64,000 nt of DNA from Solea solea (GCF_958295425.1 NC_081138.1:8420302-8484301); one strand, 5' to 3'. Counted from the first letter of the stretch, positions 34,084-48,300 are shown. A program made the numbers and translations. Notes: generated by a model not told the origin, from the letters alone.

Positions 34084-37000
34084 TTAACGTCTTACAAGAT
34101 ATAGTTATATACCTTCAGTGTTTGATTTTGCAATGATTTCACTGTTTGGATGTGTTTTTCTATTTGTGCTTGTTTTTGTGCGCGTTAAGCGGGGAAACGG
34201 CTGATTTCAGATTTTTTTAAAATTTTTCTACTGTCCCATAACATAAACCTCACAAATAAAGTTAACATCTTACAAGATATAGTTATATACCTTCAGTGTT
34301 TGATTTTACAATGATTTCACTGTTTGGATGTGTTTTTCTATTTGTGTCTGTTTTTGTGCGCGTTCAGCAGGGATACGGCTGTTATCTGATTTTTTTAATT
34401 TTTCTACTGTCCCATAACATTAACCTCACAAATGAAGTTAAGATCTTGTAAGATATAGTTATATACCTTCAGTGTTTGATTTTGCAATGATTTCACTGTT
34501 TGGATGTGTTTTTCTATTTGTGTCTGTTTTTGTGCGCATTCAGCAGGCTGTTTTCTGATTTTTTTCATTTTTCTACTGTCCCATAACATAAACCTCACAA
34601 ATAAAGTTAACATCTTATAAGATATACTTCTGTACCCTCAGTGTTTGATTTTGCAATGATTTCACTGTTTGGATGTGTTTTTCTATTTGTGTCTGTTTTT
34701 GTGCGCGTTCAGCAGGGATACGGCTGTTATCTGATTTTTTTAATTTTTCTACTGTCCCATAACATAAACCTCACAAATAAAGTTAAAATCTTATAAGATA
34801 TAGTTATATACCTTCAGTGTTTGATTTTGCAATGATTTCACTGTTTGGATGTGTTTTTCTATTTGTGTCTGTTTTTGTGCGCATTCAGCAGGCTGTTTTC
34901 TGATTTTTTTCATTTTTCTACTGTCCCATAACATAAACCTCACAAATAAAGTTAACATCTTATAAGATATACTTCTGTACCCTCAGTGTTTTATTTTGCA
35001 ATGATTTCACTGTTTGGATGTGTTTTTCTATTTGTGTCTGTTTTTGTGTGCGCGTTAAGCAGGGATACGGCTGTTTTCTGATTTTTTTCATTTTTCTACT
35101 GTCCCGTAACATAAACCTCACAAATAAAGTTAACATCTTTCAAGATATAGTTATATACCTTCAGTGTTTGATTTTACAATGATTTCACTGTTTGGATGTG
35201 TTTTTCTATTTGTGTCTGTTTTTGTGCGCATTCAGCAGGGATACGGCTGTTTTCTGATTTTTTTCATTTTTCTACTGTCCCATAACATAAACCTCTCAAA
35301 TGAAGTAAAAATCTTATAAGCTATAGTTATATACCTTCAGTGTTTGATTTTGCAAGGATTTCACTGTTTAGATGTGTTTTTCTATTTGTGTCTGTTTTTG
35401 TGCGCATTCAGCAGGGATACTGCTGTTTTCTGATTTTTTTCATTTTTCTACTGTCCCATAACATAAACCTCACAAATAAAATTAAAATCTTATAAGATAT
35501 AGTTATATACCTTCAGTGTTTTATTTTGCAATGATTTCACTGTTTGGATGTGTTTTTCTATTTGTGTCTGTTTTTGTGCGTATTCAGCAGGCTGTTTTCT
35601 GATTTTTTTCATTTTTCTACTGTCCCATAACATAAACCTCACAAATAAAGTTAACATCTTTCAAGATATAGTTATATACCTTCAGTGTTTGATTTTACAA
35701 TGATTTCACTGTTTAGATGTGTTTTTCTATTTGTGTCTGTTTTTGTGCGCATTCAGCAGGGATACGGCTTTTTTCAGATTTTCTTTCATTTTTCTACTGT
35801 CCCATAACATAAACCTCACAAATAAAGTTAAAATCTTATAAGATATAGTTATATACCTTCAGTGTTTGATTTTGCAATGATTTCACTGTTTGGATGTGTT
35901 TTTCTATTTGTGTCTGTTTTTGTGCGCGCGTTAAGCAGGGATACGGCTGTTTTCTAATTTTTTTTTCATTTTTCTACTGTCCCATAACATAAACCTCACA
36001 AATAAAGTTAAAATCTTATAAGATATAGTTATATACCTTCAGTGTTGATTTTGCAATGATTTCACTGTTTAGATGTGTTTTTCTATTTGTGTCTGTTTTT
36101 GTGCGCATTCAGCAGGGATACGGCTGTTTTCTGATTTTTTTAAATGTTTCTACTGTCCCATAACATAAACCTCACAAATAAAGTTAACATCTTATACGAT
36201 ATAGTTATATACCTTCAGTGTTTGATTTTGCAATGATTTCACGTTTGGATGTGTTTTTCTATTTGTGACTTTTTTTGTGCGCGTTCAGCAGGGATACGGC
36301 TGTTTTCTGATTTTTTTCATTTTTCTACTGTCCCATAACATAAACCTCACAAATAAAATTAAAATCTTATAAGATATAGTTATATACCTTCAGTGTTTTA
36401 TTTTGCAATGATTTCACTGTTTGGATGTGTTTTTCTATTTGTGTCTGTTTTTGTGCGCATTCAGCAGGGATACGGCTTTTTTCAGATTTTCTTTCATTTT
36501 TCTACTGTCCCATAACATAAACCTCACAAATAAAGTTAAAATCTTATAAGATATAGTTATATACCTTCAGTGTTTGATTTTGCAATGATTTCACTGTTTG
36601 GATGTGTTTTTCTATTTGTGTCTGTTTTTGTGCGCGCGTTAAGCAGGGATACGGCTGTTTTCTGATTTTTTTCATTTTTCTACTGTCCCATAACATAAAC
36701 CTCACAAATAAAGTTAAAATCTTATAAGCTATAGTTATATACCTTCAGTGTTTGATTTTGCAATGATTTCACTGTTTAGATGTGTTTTTCTATTTGTGTC
36801 TGTTTTTGTGCGCATTCAGCAGGGATACGGCTGTTTTCTAATTTTTTTTTCATTTTTCTACTGTCCCATAACATAAACCTCAAAAATAAAGTTAAAATCT
36901 TATAAGATATAGTTATATACCTTCAGTGTTTGATTTTGCAATGATTTCACTGTTTAGATGTGTTTTTCTATTTGTGTCTGTTTTTGTGCGCATTCAGCAG

Positions 37001-40000
37001 GGATACGGCTGTTTTCTGATTTTTTTCATTTTTCTACTGTCCCATAACATAAACCTCACAAATAAAGTTAACATCTTACAAGATATAGTTATATACCTTC
37101 AGTGTTTGATTTTACAATGATTTCACTGTTTAGATGTGTTTTTCTATTTGTGTCAGTTTTTGTGCGCGTTAAGCAGGGATACGGGTGTTTTCTGATTTTT
37201 TTCATTTTTCTACTGTCCCATAACATAAACCTCACAAATAAAGTTAAAATCTTATAAGATATAGTTTTATACCTTCAGTGTTTGATTTTGCAATGATTTC
37301 ACTGTTTGGATGTGTTTTTCTATTTGTGACTGTTTTTGTGCGCGTTCAGCAGGGATACGGCTGTTTTCTAATTTTTTTCATTTTTCTACTGTCCCATAAC
37401 ATAAACCTCACAAATAAAGTTAACGTCTTACAAGATATAGTTATATACCTTCAGTGTTTGATTTTGCAATGATTTCACTGTTTGGATGTGTTTTTCTATT
37501 TGTGTCTGTTTTTGTGCGCATTCAGCAGGCTGTTTTCTGATTTTTTTCATTTTTCTACTGTCCCATAACATAAACCTCACAAATAAAGTTAACATCTTAT
37601 AAGATATACTTCTGTACCCTCAGTGTTTGATTTTGCAATGATTTCACTGTTTGGATGTGTTTTTCTATTTGTGTCCGTTTTTGTGTGCGTGTTAAGCAGG
37701 GATACGGCTGTTTTCTGATTTTTTTCATTTTTCTAGTGTCCCATAACATAAACCTCACAAATAAAGTTAACATCTTACAAGATATAGTTATATACCTTCA
37801 GTGTTTGATTTTACAATGATTTCAGTGTTTGGATGTGTTTTTCTATTTGTGACTGTTTTTGTGCGCGTTCAGCAGGGATACGGCTGTTTTCTAATTTTTT
37901 TCATTTTTCTACTGTCCCATAACATAAACCTCACAAATAAAGTTAAAATCTTATAAGATATAGTTATATACCTTCAGTGTTTGATTTTGCAATGATTTCA
38001 CTGTTTGGATGTGTTTTTCTATTTGTGTCTGTTTTTGTGCACATTCAGCAGGCTGTTTTCTGATTTTTTTTCATTTTTCTACTGTCCCATAACATAAACC
38101 TCACAAATAAAGTTAACATCTTATAAGATATACTTCTGTACCCTCAGTGTTTGATTTTGCAATGATTTCACTGTTTAGATGTGTTTTTCTATTTGTGTCT
38201 GTTTTTGTGCGCATTCAGCAGGGATACGGCTGTTTTCTGATTTTTTAAAATTTTTCTACTGTCCCATAACATAAACCTCACAAATAAAGTTAACGTCTTA
38301 CAAGATATAGTTATATACCTTCAGTGTTTGATTTTGCAATGATTTCACTGTTTGGATGTGTTTTTCTATTTGTGTCTGTTTTTGTGCGCATTCAGCAGGA
38401 ATACGGCTGTTTTTTGATTTTTTAAAATTTTTCTACTGTCCCATAACATAAACCTCACAAATAAAGTTAACGTCTTACAAGATATAGTTATATACCTTCA
38501 GTGTTTGATTTTGCAATGATTTCACTGTTTGGATGTGTTTTTCTATTTGTGTCTGTTTTTGTGCGCGTTAAGCGGGGAAACGGCTGATTTCAGATTTTTT
38601 TAAAATTTTTCTACTGTCCCATAACATAAACCTCACAAATAAAGTTAACATCTTACAAGATATAGTTATATACCTTCAGTGTTTGATTTTACAATGATTT
38701 CACTGTTTGGATGTGTTTTTCTATTTGTGTCTGTTTTTGTGCGCGTTCAGCAGGCTGTTTTCTGATTTTTTTCATTTTTCTACTGTCCCATAACATAAAC
38801 CTCACAAATAAAGTTAACATCTTATAAGATATACTTCTGTACCCTCAGTGTTTGATTTTGCAATGATTTCACTGTTTGGATGTGTTTTTCTATTTGTGTC
38901 TGTTTTTGTGCGCGTTCAGCAGGGATACGGCTGTTATCTGATTTTTTTAATTTTTCTACTGTCCCATAACATAAACCTCACAAATAAAGTTAAAATCTTA
39001 TAAGATATAGTTATATACCTTCAGTGTTTGATTTTGCAATGATTTCACTGTTTGGATGTGTTTTTCTATTTGTGTCTGTTTTTGTGCGCATTCAGCAGGC
39101 TGTTTTCTGATTTTTTTCATTTTTCTACTGTCCCATAACATAAACCTCACAAATAAAGTTAACATCTTATAAGATATACTTCTGTACCCTCAGTGTTTTA
39201 TTTTGCAATGATTTCACTGTTTGGATGTGTTTTTCTATTTGTGTCTGTTTTTGTGTGCGCGTTAAGCAGGGATACGGCTGTTTTCTGATTTTTTTCATTT
39301 TTCTACTGTCCCGTAACATAAACCTCACAAATAAAGTTAACATCTTTCAAGATATAGTTATATACCTTCAGTGTTTGATTTTACAATGATTTCACTGTTT
39401 GGATGTGTTTTTCTATTTGTGTCTGTTTTTGTGCGCATTCAGCAGGGATACGGCTGTTTTCTGATTTTTTTCATTTTTCTACTGTCCCATAACATAAACC
39501 TCTCAAATGAAGTAAAAATCTTATAAGCTATAGTTATATACCTTCAGTGTTTGATTTTGCAAGGATTTCACTGTTTAGATGTGTTTTTCTATTTGTGTCT
39601 GTTTTTGTGCGCATTCAGCAGGGATACTGCTGTTTTCTGATTTTTTTCATTTTTCTACTGTCCCATAACATAAACCTCACAAATAAAATTAAAATCTTAT
39701 AAGATATAGTTATATACCTTCAGTGTTTTATTTTGCAATGATTTCACTGTTTGGATGTGTTTTTCTATTTGTGTCTGTTTTTGTGCGTATTCAGCAGGCT
39801 GTTTTCTGATTTTTTTCATTTTTCTACTGTCCCATAACATAAACCTCACAAATAAAGTTAACATCTTTCAAGATATAGTTATATACCTTCAGTGTTTGAT
39901 TTTACAATGATTCCACTGTTTAGATGTGTTTTTCTATTTGTGTCTGTTTTTGTGCGCATTCAGCAGGGATACGGCTTTTTTCAGATTTTCTTTCATTTTT

Positions 40001-42012
40001 CTACTGTCCCATAACATAAACCTCACAAATAAAGTTAAAATCTTATAAGATATAGTTATATACCTTCAGTGTTTGATTTTGCAATGATTTCACTGTTTGG
40101 ATGTGTTTTTCTATTTGTGTCTGTTTTTGTGCGCGCGTTAAGCAGGGATACGGCTGTTTTCTAATTTTTTTTTCATTTTTCTACTGTCCCATAACATAAA
40201 CCTCACAAATAAAGTTAAAATCTTATAAGATATAGTTATATACCTTCAGTGTTGATTTTACAATGATTTCACTGTTTGGATGTGTTTTTCCATTTGTGGC
40301 TGTTTTTGTGCGCGTTAAGCAGGGATCCAGCTGTTTTCTGATTTTTTTAATTTTTCTACTGTCCCGTAACATAAACCTCACAAATAAAGTTAAAATCTTA
40401 TAAGATATAGTTATAAACCTTCAGTGTCTGATTTTGCAATGATTTCACTGTTTGGATGTGTTTTTCTATTTGTGTCTGTTTTTGTGCGCATTCAGCAGGG
40501 ATATGGCTGTTTTCTGATTTTTTTCATTTTTCTACTGTCCCATAACATAAACCTCACAAATAAAGTTAACATCTTTCAAGATATAGTTATATACCTTCAG
40601 TGTTTGATTTTACAATGATTTCACTGTTTGGATGTGTTTTTCTATTTGTGTCTGTTTTTGTGCGCATTCAGCAGGGATACGGCTGTTTTCTGAATTTTTT
40701 CATTTTTCTACTGTCCCATAACATAAACCTCTCAAATGAAGTAAAAATCTTATAAGCTATAGTTATATACCTTCAGTGTTTGATTTTGCAAGGATTTCAC
40801 TGTTTAGATGTGTTTTTCTATTTGTGTCTGTTTTTGTGCGCATTCAGCAGGGATACGGCTGTTTTCTGATTTTTTTTAAATTTTTCTACTGTCCCATAAC
40901 ATAAACCTCACAAATAAAGTTAACATCTTATAAGATATAGTTATATACCTTCAGTGTTTGATTTTGCAATGATTTCACTGTTTGGATGTGTTTTTCTATT
41001 TGTGTCTGTTTTTGTGCACATTCAGCAGGGATACGGCTGTTTTCTGATTTTTTTCATTTTTCTACTGTCCCATAACATAAACCTCACAAATAAAGTTCAC
41101 ATCTTATAAGATATAGTTATATACCTTCAATGTTTTATTTTGCAATGATTTCACTGTTTAGATGTGTTTTTCTATTTGTGTCTGTTTTTGTGCGCATTCA
41201 GCAGGGATACGGCTTTTTTCAGATTTTCTTTAATTTTTCTACTGTCCCATAACATAAACCTCACAAATAAAGTTAACATCTTATAAGATATAGTTATATA
41301 CCTTCAGTGTTTGATTTTGCAATGATTTCACTGTTTGGATGTGTTTTTCTATTTGTGTCTGTTTTTGTGCACATTCAGCAGGGATACGGCTGTTTTCTGA
41401 TTTTTTTCATTTTTCTACTGTCCCATAACATAAACCTCACAAATAAAGTTCACATCTTATAAGATATAGTTATATACCTTCAATGTTTTATTTTGCAATG
41501 ATTTCACTGTTTAGATGTGTTTTTCTATTTGTGTCTGTTTTTGTGAGTATTCAGCAGGGATACGGCTTTTTTCAGATTTTCTTTCATTTTTCTACTGTCC
41601 CATAACATAAACCTCACAAATAAAGTTAAAATCTTATAAGATATAGTTATATACCTTCAGTGTTTGATTTTGCAATGATTTCACTGTTTGGATGTGTTTT
41701 TCTATTTGTGTCTGTTTTTGTGCGCGCGTTAAGCAGGGATACGGCTGTTTTCTGATTTTTTTTCATTTTTCTACTGTCCCATAACATAAACCTCACAAAT
41801 AAAGTTAAAATCTTATAAGCTATAGTTATATACCTTCAGTGTTTGATTTTGCAATGATTTCACTGTTTAGATGTGTTTTTCTATTTGTGTCTGTTTTTTT
41901 GCGCATTCAGCAGGGATACGGCTGTTTTCTAATTTTTTTTTCATTTTTCTACTGTCCCATAACATAAACCTCACAAATAAAGTTAACGTCTTACAAGATA
42001 TAGTTATATACC

Positions 42013-42170
42013 TTCAGTGTTTGGCTGTGTTTTTCTATTTGTGTCTGTTTTTGTGCGCATTCAGCAGGGATACGGCTGTTTTCTGATTTTTTTCATTTTT
42101 CTACTGTCCCATAACATAAACCTCACAAATAAAGTTAAAATCTTATAAGATATAGTTATATACCTTCAGT
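42013..42170. repeat. Short monomer with a 24-bp internal deletion
   Basis: At 42018 CAGTGTTTG runs straight into GCTGTGTTTTTC, skipping the usual GATTTTGCAATGATTTCACTGTTTG part. The lost segment is bounded by two GTTTG copies, so slippage or recombination between them explains it. No other monomer I read has this form. Confidence 0.75.
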
Positions 42171-44318
42171 GTTTGATTTTACAATGATTTCACTGTTTGG
42201 ATGTGTTTTTCCATTTGTGTCTGTTTTTGTGCGCGTTAAGCAGGGATACAGCTGTTTTCTGATTTTTTTCATGTTTCTATTGTCCCATAACATAAACCTC
42301 ACAAATAAAGTTAAAATCTTATAAGATATAGTTATATACATTCAGTGTTGATTTTACAATGATTTCACTGTTTGGATGTGTTTTTCCATTTGTGGCTGTT
42401 TTTGTGCGCGTTAAGCAGGGATCCGGCTGTTTTCTGATTTTTTTAATTTTTCTACTGTCCCGTAACATAAACCTCACAAATAAAGTTAAAATCTTATAAG
42501 ATATAGTTATATACCTTCAGTGTCTGATTTTGCAATGATTTCACTGTTTGGATGTGTTTTTCTATTTGTGTCTGTTTTTGTGCGCATTCAGCAGGGATAT
42601 GGCTGTTTTCTGATTTTTTTAATTTTTCTACTGTCCCATAACATAAACCTCACAAATAAAGTTAAAATCTTATAAGATATAGTTATATACCTTCAGTGTT
42701 TGATTTTGCAATGATTTCACTGTTTGGATGTGTTTCTCTATTTGTGTCTGTTTTTGTGTGCGCGTTAAGCAGGGATACGGCTGTTTTCTGATTTTTTTCA
42801 TTTTTCTACTGTCCCATAACATAAACCTCAAAAATAAAGTTAAAATCTTATAAGATATAGTTATATACCTTCAGTGTTTGATTTTGCAATGATTTCACTG
42901 TTTAGATGTGTTTTTCTATTTGTGTCTGTTTTTGTGCGCATTCAGCAGGGATACGGCTGTTTTCTGATTTTTTAAAATTTTTCTACTGTCCCATAACATA
43001 AACCTCACAAATAAAGTTAACATCTTACAAGATATAGTTATATACCTTCAGTGTTTGATTTTACAATGATTTCAGTGTTTGGATGTGTTTTTCTATTTGT
43101 GACTGTTTTTGTGCGCGTTCAGCAGGGATACGGCTGTTTTCTAATTTTTTTCATTTTTCTACTGTCCCATAACATAAACCTCACAAATAAAGTTAAAATC
43201 TTATAAGATATAGTTATATACCTTCAGTGTTTGATTTTGCAATGATTTCACTGTTTGGATGTGTTTTTCTATTTGTGTCTGTTTTTGTGCGCATTCAGCA
43301 GGCTGTTTTCTGATTTTTTTTCATTTTTCTACTGTCCCATAACATAAACCTCACAAATAAAGTTAACATCTTATAAGATATACTTCTGTACCCTCAGTGT
43401 TTGATTTTGCAATGATTTCACTGTTTAGATGTGTTTTTCTATTTGTGTTTGTTTTTGTGCGCATTCAGCAGGGATACGGCTGTTTTCTGATTTTTTAAAA
43501 TTTTTCTACTGTCCCATAACATAAACCTCACAAATAAAGTTAACGTCTTACAAGATATAGTTATATACCTTCAGTGTTTGATTTTGCAATGATTTCACTG
43601 TTTGGATGTGTTTTTCTATTTGTGTCTGTTTTTGTGCACATTCAGCAGGGATACGGCTGTTTTTTGATTTTTTAAAATTTTTCTACTGTCCCATAACATA
43701 AACCTCACAAATAAAGTTAACGTCTTACAAGATATAGTTATATACCTTCAGTGTTTGATTTTGCAATGATTTCACTGTTTGGATGTGTTTTTCTATTTGT
43801 GTCTGTTTTTGTGCGCGTTAAGCGGGGAAACGGCTGATTTCAGATTTTTTTTAAATTTTTCTACTGTCCCATAACATTAACCTCACAAATGAAGTTAAGA
43901 TCTTGTAAGATATAGTTATATACCTTCAGTGTTTGATTTTGCAATGATTTCACTGTTTGGATGTGTTTTTCTATTTGTGTCTGTTTTTGTGCGCATTCAG
44001 CAGGCTGTTTTCTGATTTTTTTCATTTTTCTACTGTCCCATAACATAAACCTCACAAATAAAGTTAACATCTTATAAGATATACTTCTGTACCCTCAGTG
44101 TTTGATTTTGCAATGATTTCACTGTTTGGATGTGTTTTTCTATTTGTGTCCGTTTTTGTGTGCGCGTTAAGCAGGGATACGGCTGTTTTCTGATTTTTTT
44201 CATTTTTCTACTGTTGTCGTTTTTGTCAGGCTTCCTTCTTCTTCTGAACGATAGGTGATGAGTTGATGATGCAGGAAAAAGACCTCACTGACACAGGACT
44301 TGTACTGAACAAAGGGAT

Positions 44319-44324
44319 TTTATT
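44319..44324 (-). terminator. AATAAA polyadenylation hexamer of the solo LTR
   Basis: AACTAAATAAAATCCC on the minus strand, followed within ~25 nt by TTGTTCAGTACAAG and a GT-containing stretch. It marks the likely R/U5 side of the LTR. Confidence 0.5.
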
Positions 44325-44428
44325 TAGTTACAAGTCAGGCGTCAGAACCAAGCCGCCACAGCAGCTTGGGAGAATGTGCTCCTGCCGAATCTCCGAACAA
44401 TTCTGCCTCAGAAAAGTAAAAACCAACA

Positions 44429-44436
44429 CTATATAG
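44429..44436 (-). promoter_or_regulatory. TATA-type box of the solo LTR
   Basis: CTATATAG is self-complementary. Read on the minus strand it lies ~105 bp upstream of AATAAA (44319-44324), the usual U3/R arrangement of a compact LTR. Confidence 0.5.
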
Positions 44437-45369
44437 ATTCTCTAACACTCCTATTTGCAGGCATCACATGTTTTGACCCCCGCCTTTCTCCTTTTTCTAT
44501 AATACAACAACTTGGAAAACAAGTTGGGTCCAGATATTCCATACTGTCCCATGATCTTTAAATTGGACAATATCACCATTTAGTCAAACAAGAGACATCT
44601 ATATTTCCTAACTAACCATATCCAAGACAGACCCTCAAGCTTCCTGTCCTATACAGGATGCCTATTGTACAACGTATGGTCTGACTTGTCATGTGTCCAA
44701 GAGACCCTCTTGTCTCATGTTTACTTATTAATGTCAATCTTCAATACATTTAAGTATTAGACATTAGCTGTGTTAATGTGTTCTTCTTAGTTCATATACT
44801 TCATCAGATACTACACTGTCCCATAACATAAACCTCACAAATAAAGTTAACATCTTACAAGATATAGTTATATACCTTCAGTGTTTGATTTTACAATGAT
44901 TTCAGTGTTTGGATGTGTTTTTCTATTTGTGTCTGTTTTTGTGCGCATTCAGCAGGGATACGGCTGTTTTCTGATTTTTTTCATGTTTCTATTGTCCCAT
45001 AACATAAACCTCACAAATAAAGTTAAAATCTTATAAGATATAGTTATATACCTTCAGTGTTGATTTTACAATGATTTCACTGTTTGGATGTGTTTTTCCA
45101 TTTGTGGCTGTTTTTGTGCGCGTTAAGCAGGGATCCGGCTGTTTTCTGATTTTTTTAATTTTTCTACTGTCCCGTAACATAAACCTCACAAATAAAGTTA
45201 AAATCTTATAAGATATAGTTATATACCTTCAGTGTCTGATTTTGCAATGATTTCACTGTTTGGATGTGTTTTTCTATTTGTGTCTGTTTTTGTGCGCATT
45301 CAGCAGGGATATGGCTGTTTTCTGATTTTTTTAATTTTTCTACTGTCCCATAACATAAACCTCACAAAT

Positions 45370-48300
45370 AAAGTTAACATCTTATAAGATATACTTCTGT
45401 ACCCTCAGTGTTTGATTTTGCAATGATTTCACTGTTTGGATGTGTTTTTCTATTTGTGTCCGTTTTTGTGTGCGTGTTAAGCAGGGATACGGCTGTTTTC
45501 TGATTTTTTTCATTTTTCTACTGTCCCATAACATAAACCTCACAAATAAAGTTAAAATCTTATAAGATATAGTTATATACCTTCAGTGTTTGATTTTGCA
45601 ATGATTTCACTGTTTGGATGTGTTTTTCTATTTGTGTCTGTTTTTGTGCGCATTCAGCAGGCTGTTTTCTGATTTTTGTCATTTTTCTACTGTCCCATAA
45701 CATAAACCTCACAAATAAAGTTAACATCTTATAAGATATACTTCTGTACCCTCAGTGTTTGATTTTGCAATGATTTCACTGTTTAGATGTGTTTTTCTAT
45801 TTGTGTCTGTTTTTGTGCGCATTCAGCAGGGATACGGCTGTTTTCTGATTTTTTAAAATTTTTCTACTGTCCCATAACATAAACCTCACAAATAAAGTTA
45901 ACGTCTTACAAGATATAGTTATATACCTTCAGTGTTTGATTTTGCAATGATTTCACTGTTTGGATGTGTTTTTCTATTTGTGTCTGTTTTTGTGCGCATT
46001 CAGCAGGCTGTTTTCTGATTTTTTTCATTTTTCTACTGTCCCATAACATAAACCTCACAAATAAAGTTAACATCTTATAAGATATACTTCTGTACCCTCA
46101 GTGTTTGATTTTGCAATGATTTCACTGTTTGGATGTGTTTTTCTATTTGTGTCTGTTTTTGTGTGCGCGTTAAGCAGGGATACGGCTGTTTTCTGATTTT
46201 TTTCATTTTTCTACTGTCCCATAACATAAACCTCAAAAATAAAGTTAAAATCTTATAAGATATAGTTATATACCTTCAGTGTTTGATTTTGCAATGATTT
46301 CACTGTTTAGATGTGTTTTTCTATTTGTGTCTGTTTTTGTGCGCATTCAGCAGGGATACGGCTGTTTTCTGATTTTTTAAAATTTTTCTACTGTCCCATA
46401 ACATAAACCTCACAAATAAAGTTAACGTCTTACAAGATATAGTTATATACCTTCAGTGTTTGATTTTGCAATGATTTCACTGTTTGGATGTGTTTTTCTA
46501 TTTGTGTCTGTTTTTGTGCGCATTCAGCAGGGATACGGCTGTTTTTTGATTTTTTAAAATTTTTCTACTGTCCCATAACATAAACCTCACAAATAAAGTT
46601 AACGTCTTACAAGATATAGTTATATACCTTCAGTGTTTGATTTTGCAATGATTTCACTGTTTGGATGTGTTTTTCTATTTGTGTCTGTTTTTGTGCGCAT
46701 TCAGCAGGCTGTTTTCTGATTTTTTTCATTTTTCTACTGTCCCATAACATAAACCTCACAAATAAAGTTAACATCTTATAAGATATACTTCTGTACCCTC
46801 AGTGTTTGATTTTGCAATGATTTCACTGTTTGGATGTGTTTTTCTATTTGTGTCCGTTTTTGTGTGCGTGTTAAGCAGGGATACGGCTGTTTTCTGATTT
46901 TTTTCATTTTTCTACTGTCCCATAACATAAACCTCACAAATAAAGTTAAAATCTTATAAGATATAGTTATATACCTTCAGTGTTTGATTTTGCAATGATT
47001 TCACTGTTTGGATGTGTTTTTCTATTTGTGTCTGTTTTTGTGCGCATTCAGCAGGCTGTTTTCTGATTTTTGTCATTTTTCTACTGTCCCATAACATAAA
47101 CCTCACAAATAAAGTTAACATCTTATAAGATATACTTCTGTACCCTCAGTGTTTGATTTTGCAATGATTTCACTGTTTAGATGTGTTTTTCTATTTGTGT
47201 CTGTTTTTGTGCGCATTCAGCAGGGATACGGCTGTTTTCTGATTTTTTAAAATTTTTCTACTGTCCCATAACATAAACCTCACAAATAAAGTTAACGTCT
47301 TACAAGATATAGTTATATACCTTCAGTGTTTGATTTTGCAATGATTTCACTGTTTGGATGTGTTTTTCTATTTGTGTCTGTTTTTGTGCGCATTCAGCAG
47401 GCTGTTTTCTGATTTTTTTCATTTTTCTACTGTCCCATAACATAAACCTCACAAATAAAGTTAACATCTTATAAGATATACTTCTGTACCCTCAGTGTTT
47501 GATTTTGCAATGATTTCACTGTTTGGATGTGTTTTTCTATTTGTGTCCGTTTTTGTGTGCGCGTTAAGCAGGGATACGGCTGTTTTCTGATTTTTTTCAT
47601 TTTTCTACTGTCCCATAACATAAACCTCACAAATAAAGTTAACATCTTACAAGATATAGTTATATACCTTCAGTGTTTGATTTTACAATGATTTCACTGT
47701 TTGGATGTGTTTTTCTATTTGTGTCTGTTTTTGTGCGCATTCAGCAGGGATACGGCTGTTTTTTGATTTTTTAAAATTTTTCTACTGTCCCATAACATAA
47801 ACCTCACAAATAAAGTTAACGTCTTACAAGATATAGTTATATACCTTCAGTGTTTGATTTTGCAATGATTTCACTGTTTGGATGTGTTTTTCTATTTGTG
47901 TCTGTTTTTGTGCGCATTCAGCAGGCTGTTTTCTGATTTTTTTCATTTTTCTACTGTCCCATAACATAAACCTCACAAATAAAGTTAACATCTTATAAGA
48001 TATACTTCTGTACCCTCAGTGTTTGATTTTGCAATGATTTCACTGTTTGGATGTGTTTTTCTATTTGTGTCCGTTTTTGTGTGCGTGTTAAGCAGGGATA
48101 CGGCTGTTTTCTGATTTTTTTCATTTTTCTACTGTCCCATAACATAAACCTCACAAATAAAGTTAAAATCTTATAAGATATAGTTATATACCTTCAGTGT
48201 TTGATTTTGCAATGATTTCACTGTTTGGATGTGTTTTTCTATTTGTGTCTGTTTTTGTGCGCATTCAGCAGGCTGTTTTCTGATTTTTGTCATTTTTCTA

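Larger units (their letters stand above)
20331..44213. repeat. Satellite block 3 (176-bp monomer), about 136 copies
   Basis: This is the longest uninterrupted run. It begins with a degenerate monomer and then settles into regular units. It contains several families of block duplications (offsets 3160, 4207 and 6844 bp) and subtypes not seen in block 1, for example TTAACCTCACAAATGAAG with ATCTTGTAAG, ATCTTTCAAG, and TGTTGATTTT with one T missing from GTTTG. Its last base pair before the LTR is inside TTCTACTG. Confidence 0.96.
44210..44818 (-). mobile_element. Solo LTR of a retrovirus-like element (~601 bp), with ACTG duplication
   Basis: Unique sequence splits a satellite monomer between ACTG (44210-44213) and ACTG (44815-44818). 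Uninterrupted monomers read TTCTACTGTCCC, so a 4-bp target duplication is the simplest reading. Read on the minus strand it has LTR order: TGTAGTATCTGATG at the 5' edge, ~380 bp of U3-like sequence, a TATA-type box CTATATAG at 44429-44436, AATAAA at 44319-44324, then ~105 bp of U5-like sequence ending CGACAA. Exact termini are ambiguous by 1-2 bp (a TG...CA frame would need different edges). No internal viral genes remain, as expected after LTR-LTR recombination. The virus class (gamma/epsilon-like from the 4-bp duplication) is inference. Confidence 0.72.

Noticed and set aside
29545..40255. Near-identical multi-kb blocks as an assembly artefact
   Set aside because: Not excluded, but copies differ by private substitutions and have different flanking subtypes, which favours real duplication.
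44376..44561. 61-codon frame in the solo LTR
   Set aside because: Runs antisense to the LTR signals, no domain.
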